Shown here: piece after piece, positions 24,294-24,696 of the stretch
How the letters are laid out: each line of letters starts with the position of its first letter
Numbering within the stretch: the first letter of the stretch is position 1
DNA from: a virus
Reading direction: 5' to 3' (one strand)
Virus record (IMG/VR): IMGVR_UViG_3300046009_002765
Span: 1 to 24,696 of that record
Length of the DNA: 24,696 bases
Program-made: the position numbers and the translations under genes
Notes under the pieces: model-generated
What the model saw: the letters and a program-made list of their open reading frames with translations, nothing else
Database searches by the model: none
Told to the model about the DNA's origin: nothing

Positions 24294-24696
24294 TTAGATG
24301 AATCCTCCAAATCCATTGTCTGGATCAGCCACTAGCTTGCCCGCGGCAAAGTCTTCGAGATTAAATCTATTGTGTAGATTACTGCGACTGTACATTGGAC
24401 GTAGAGTCGCTGTGACTGTGCTAGTAGTTGGTACACGTGTAGTAGTCGTGATGGTCTTGGTCCTGCTGTTGCGTACCGTGGCCTGCGTGCTGGGTGTGGT
24501 AGCCTGTGTGTTAGATACCAGTAGACTAGGCACATATTTCTGTTCGTCGGGTGTTAGGTTCACGCTGCGATTAGGATCTACCGGACTGGTGTCTAGCACT
24601 GTCTGGCTGATAGGCACTTGGATGTAGTCAACATCATTTGACAGCACGTGTGTGAAGTTAGTGACCACACAAGGTACGTGAGGAAAATAGTGGTCT
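24294..24696 (-). CDS. Probable tail-tube cap/initiator protein, gp48/gp54-like (C-terminal part, runs off the right edge)
   Basis: The frame is open to the right edge with no stop and no ATG, so the true start lies outside the window. A GTG at 24668 is in frame but sits within what looks like continuous protein. The visible end starts DHYFPHVPCVVTNFTHVL and continues with DVDYIQVPIS, a pattern like the conserved end of tail-tube-like domains of the gp48/gp54/gp19 group. A long Thr/Ser/Arg-rich, probably disordered stretch follows, then SNLHNRFNLEDFAAGKLV and a Gly/Phe end (GFGGFI). Position just before gp53 agrees with gp48 or gp54 in T4-like phages of aquatic bacteria. The assignment rests on gene order and a short motif, so it is tentative; the CDS itself is firm. 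Confidence 0.55.
   Translation of the reverse strand, partial: DHYFPHVPCVVTNFTHVLSNDVDYIQVPISQTVLDTSPVDPNRSVNLTPDEQKYVPSLLVSNTQATTPSTQATVRNSRTKTITTTTRVPTTSTVTATLRPMYSRSNLHNRFNLEDFAAGKLVADPDNGFGGFI
24303..24308 (-). promoter_or_regulatory. Strong Shine-Dalgarno GGAGGA of gp53
   Basis: GGAGGA on the minus strand lies 9 nt before the gp53 ATG and inside the last codons (Gly-Gly-Phe) of the preceding gene. It fixes the gp53 start at 24293 and shows that the two genes are translationally linked. Confidence 0.7.

Noticed and set aside
24298-24627. Plus-strand frame of 109 codons opposite the tube-cap-like gene
   Set aside because: It is hydrophobic, Val/Leu-rich antisense translation of a Thr/Ser-rich gene, has no Shine-Dalgarno of note and overlaps a minus-strand frame with phage-like motifs. 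It is a shadow frame.

Overview
The window is a block of late structural genes from a T4-superfamily tailed phage (a myovirus with a contractile tail). All genes lie on the minus strand, so transcription runs right to left. The gene set and order match the baseplate cluster of T4-like phages of aquatic bacteria (cyanophage and pelagiphage type): tube/hub-associated protein, gp53, hub with lysozyme, gp5 spike, gp25, gp6, a giant gp7-position protein, then fibre-like or other structural proteins. The host cannot be read from this stretch: there are no tRNAs, metabolic genes or integration genes. The DNA is moderately AT-rich and packed almost end to end, with inter-gene gaps of 0-11 nt except one of 52 nt.

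Right end to left, in transcription order. (1) 24294-24696: the 3' end of a gene that enters from beyond the window, probably a tail-tube cap/initiator of the gp48/gp54 kind. (2) 23991-24293: gp53 wedge protein with a short LysM-like end. (3) 21213-23984: a 923-residue hub protein with a lysozyme domain at its N-terminus. (4) 19987-21201: gp5-type spike with an OB fold and a beta-helix but no lysozyme domain. (5) 19601-19978: gp25 sheath-initiator/wedge protein. (6) 16111-19548: an enlarged gp6 wedge protein of 1145 residues. (7) 1412-16102: one uninterrupted 4896-codon gene, about 59% of the window, in the place of gp7. (8) 636-1409: a small repeat-built fibre-like protein. (9) 1-626: the 5' part of another structural protein that leaves the window on the left.

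These proteins would build the baseplate. The hub and spike (3, 4) form the central piercing device with the tube-cap protein (1). gp53, gp25 and gp6 (2, 5, 6) form the wedges and the ring that nucleates the sheath. The giant protein and the small repeat protein are candidates for the baseplate periphery and for contact with the cell surface.

The most interesting features are the giant protein, with a probable seven-bladed FG-GAP beta-propeller and several carbohydrate-binding-like and adhesin-like modules; the relocation of the tail lysozyme from the spike to the hub; a canonical EF-hand-like calcium loop inside gp6; and the octamer GATAAATA, which resembles the T4 late promoter and occurs four times on the coding strand, always near a gene start.
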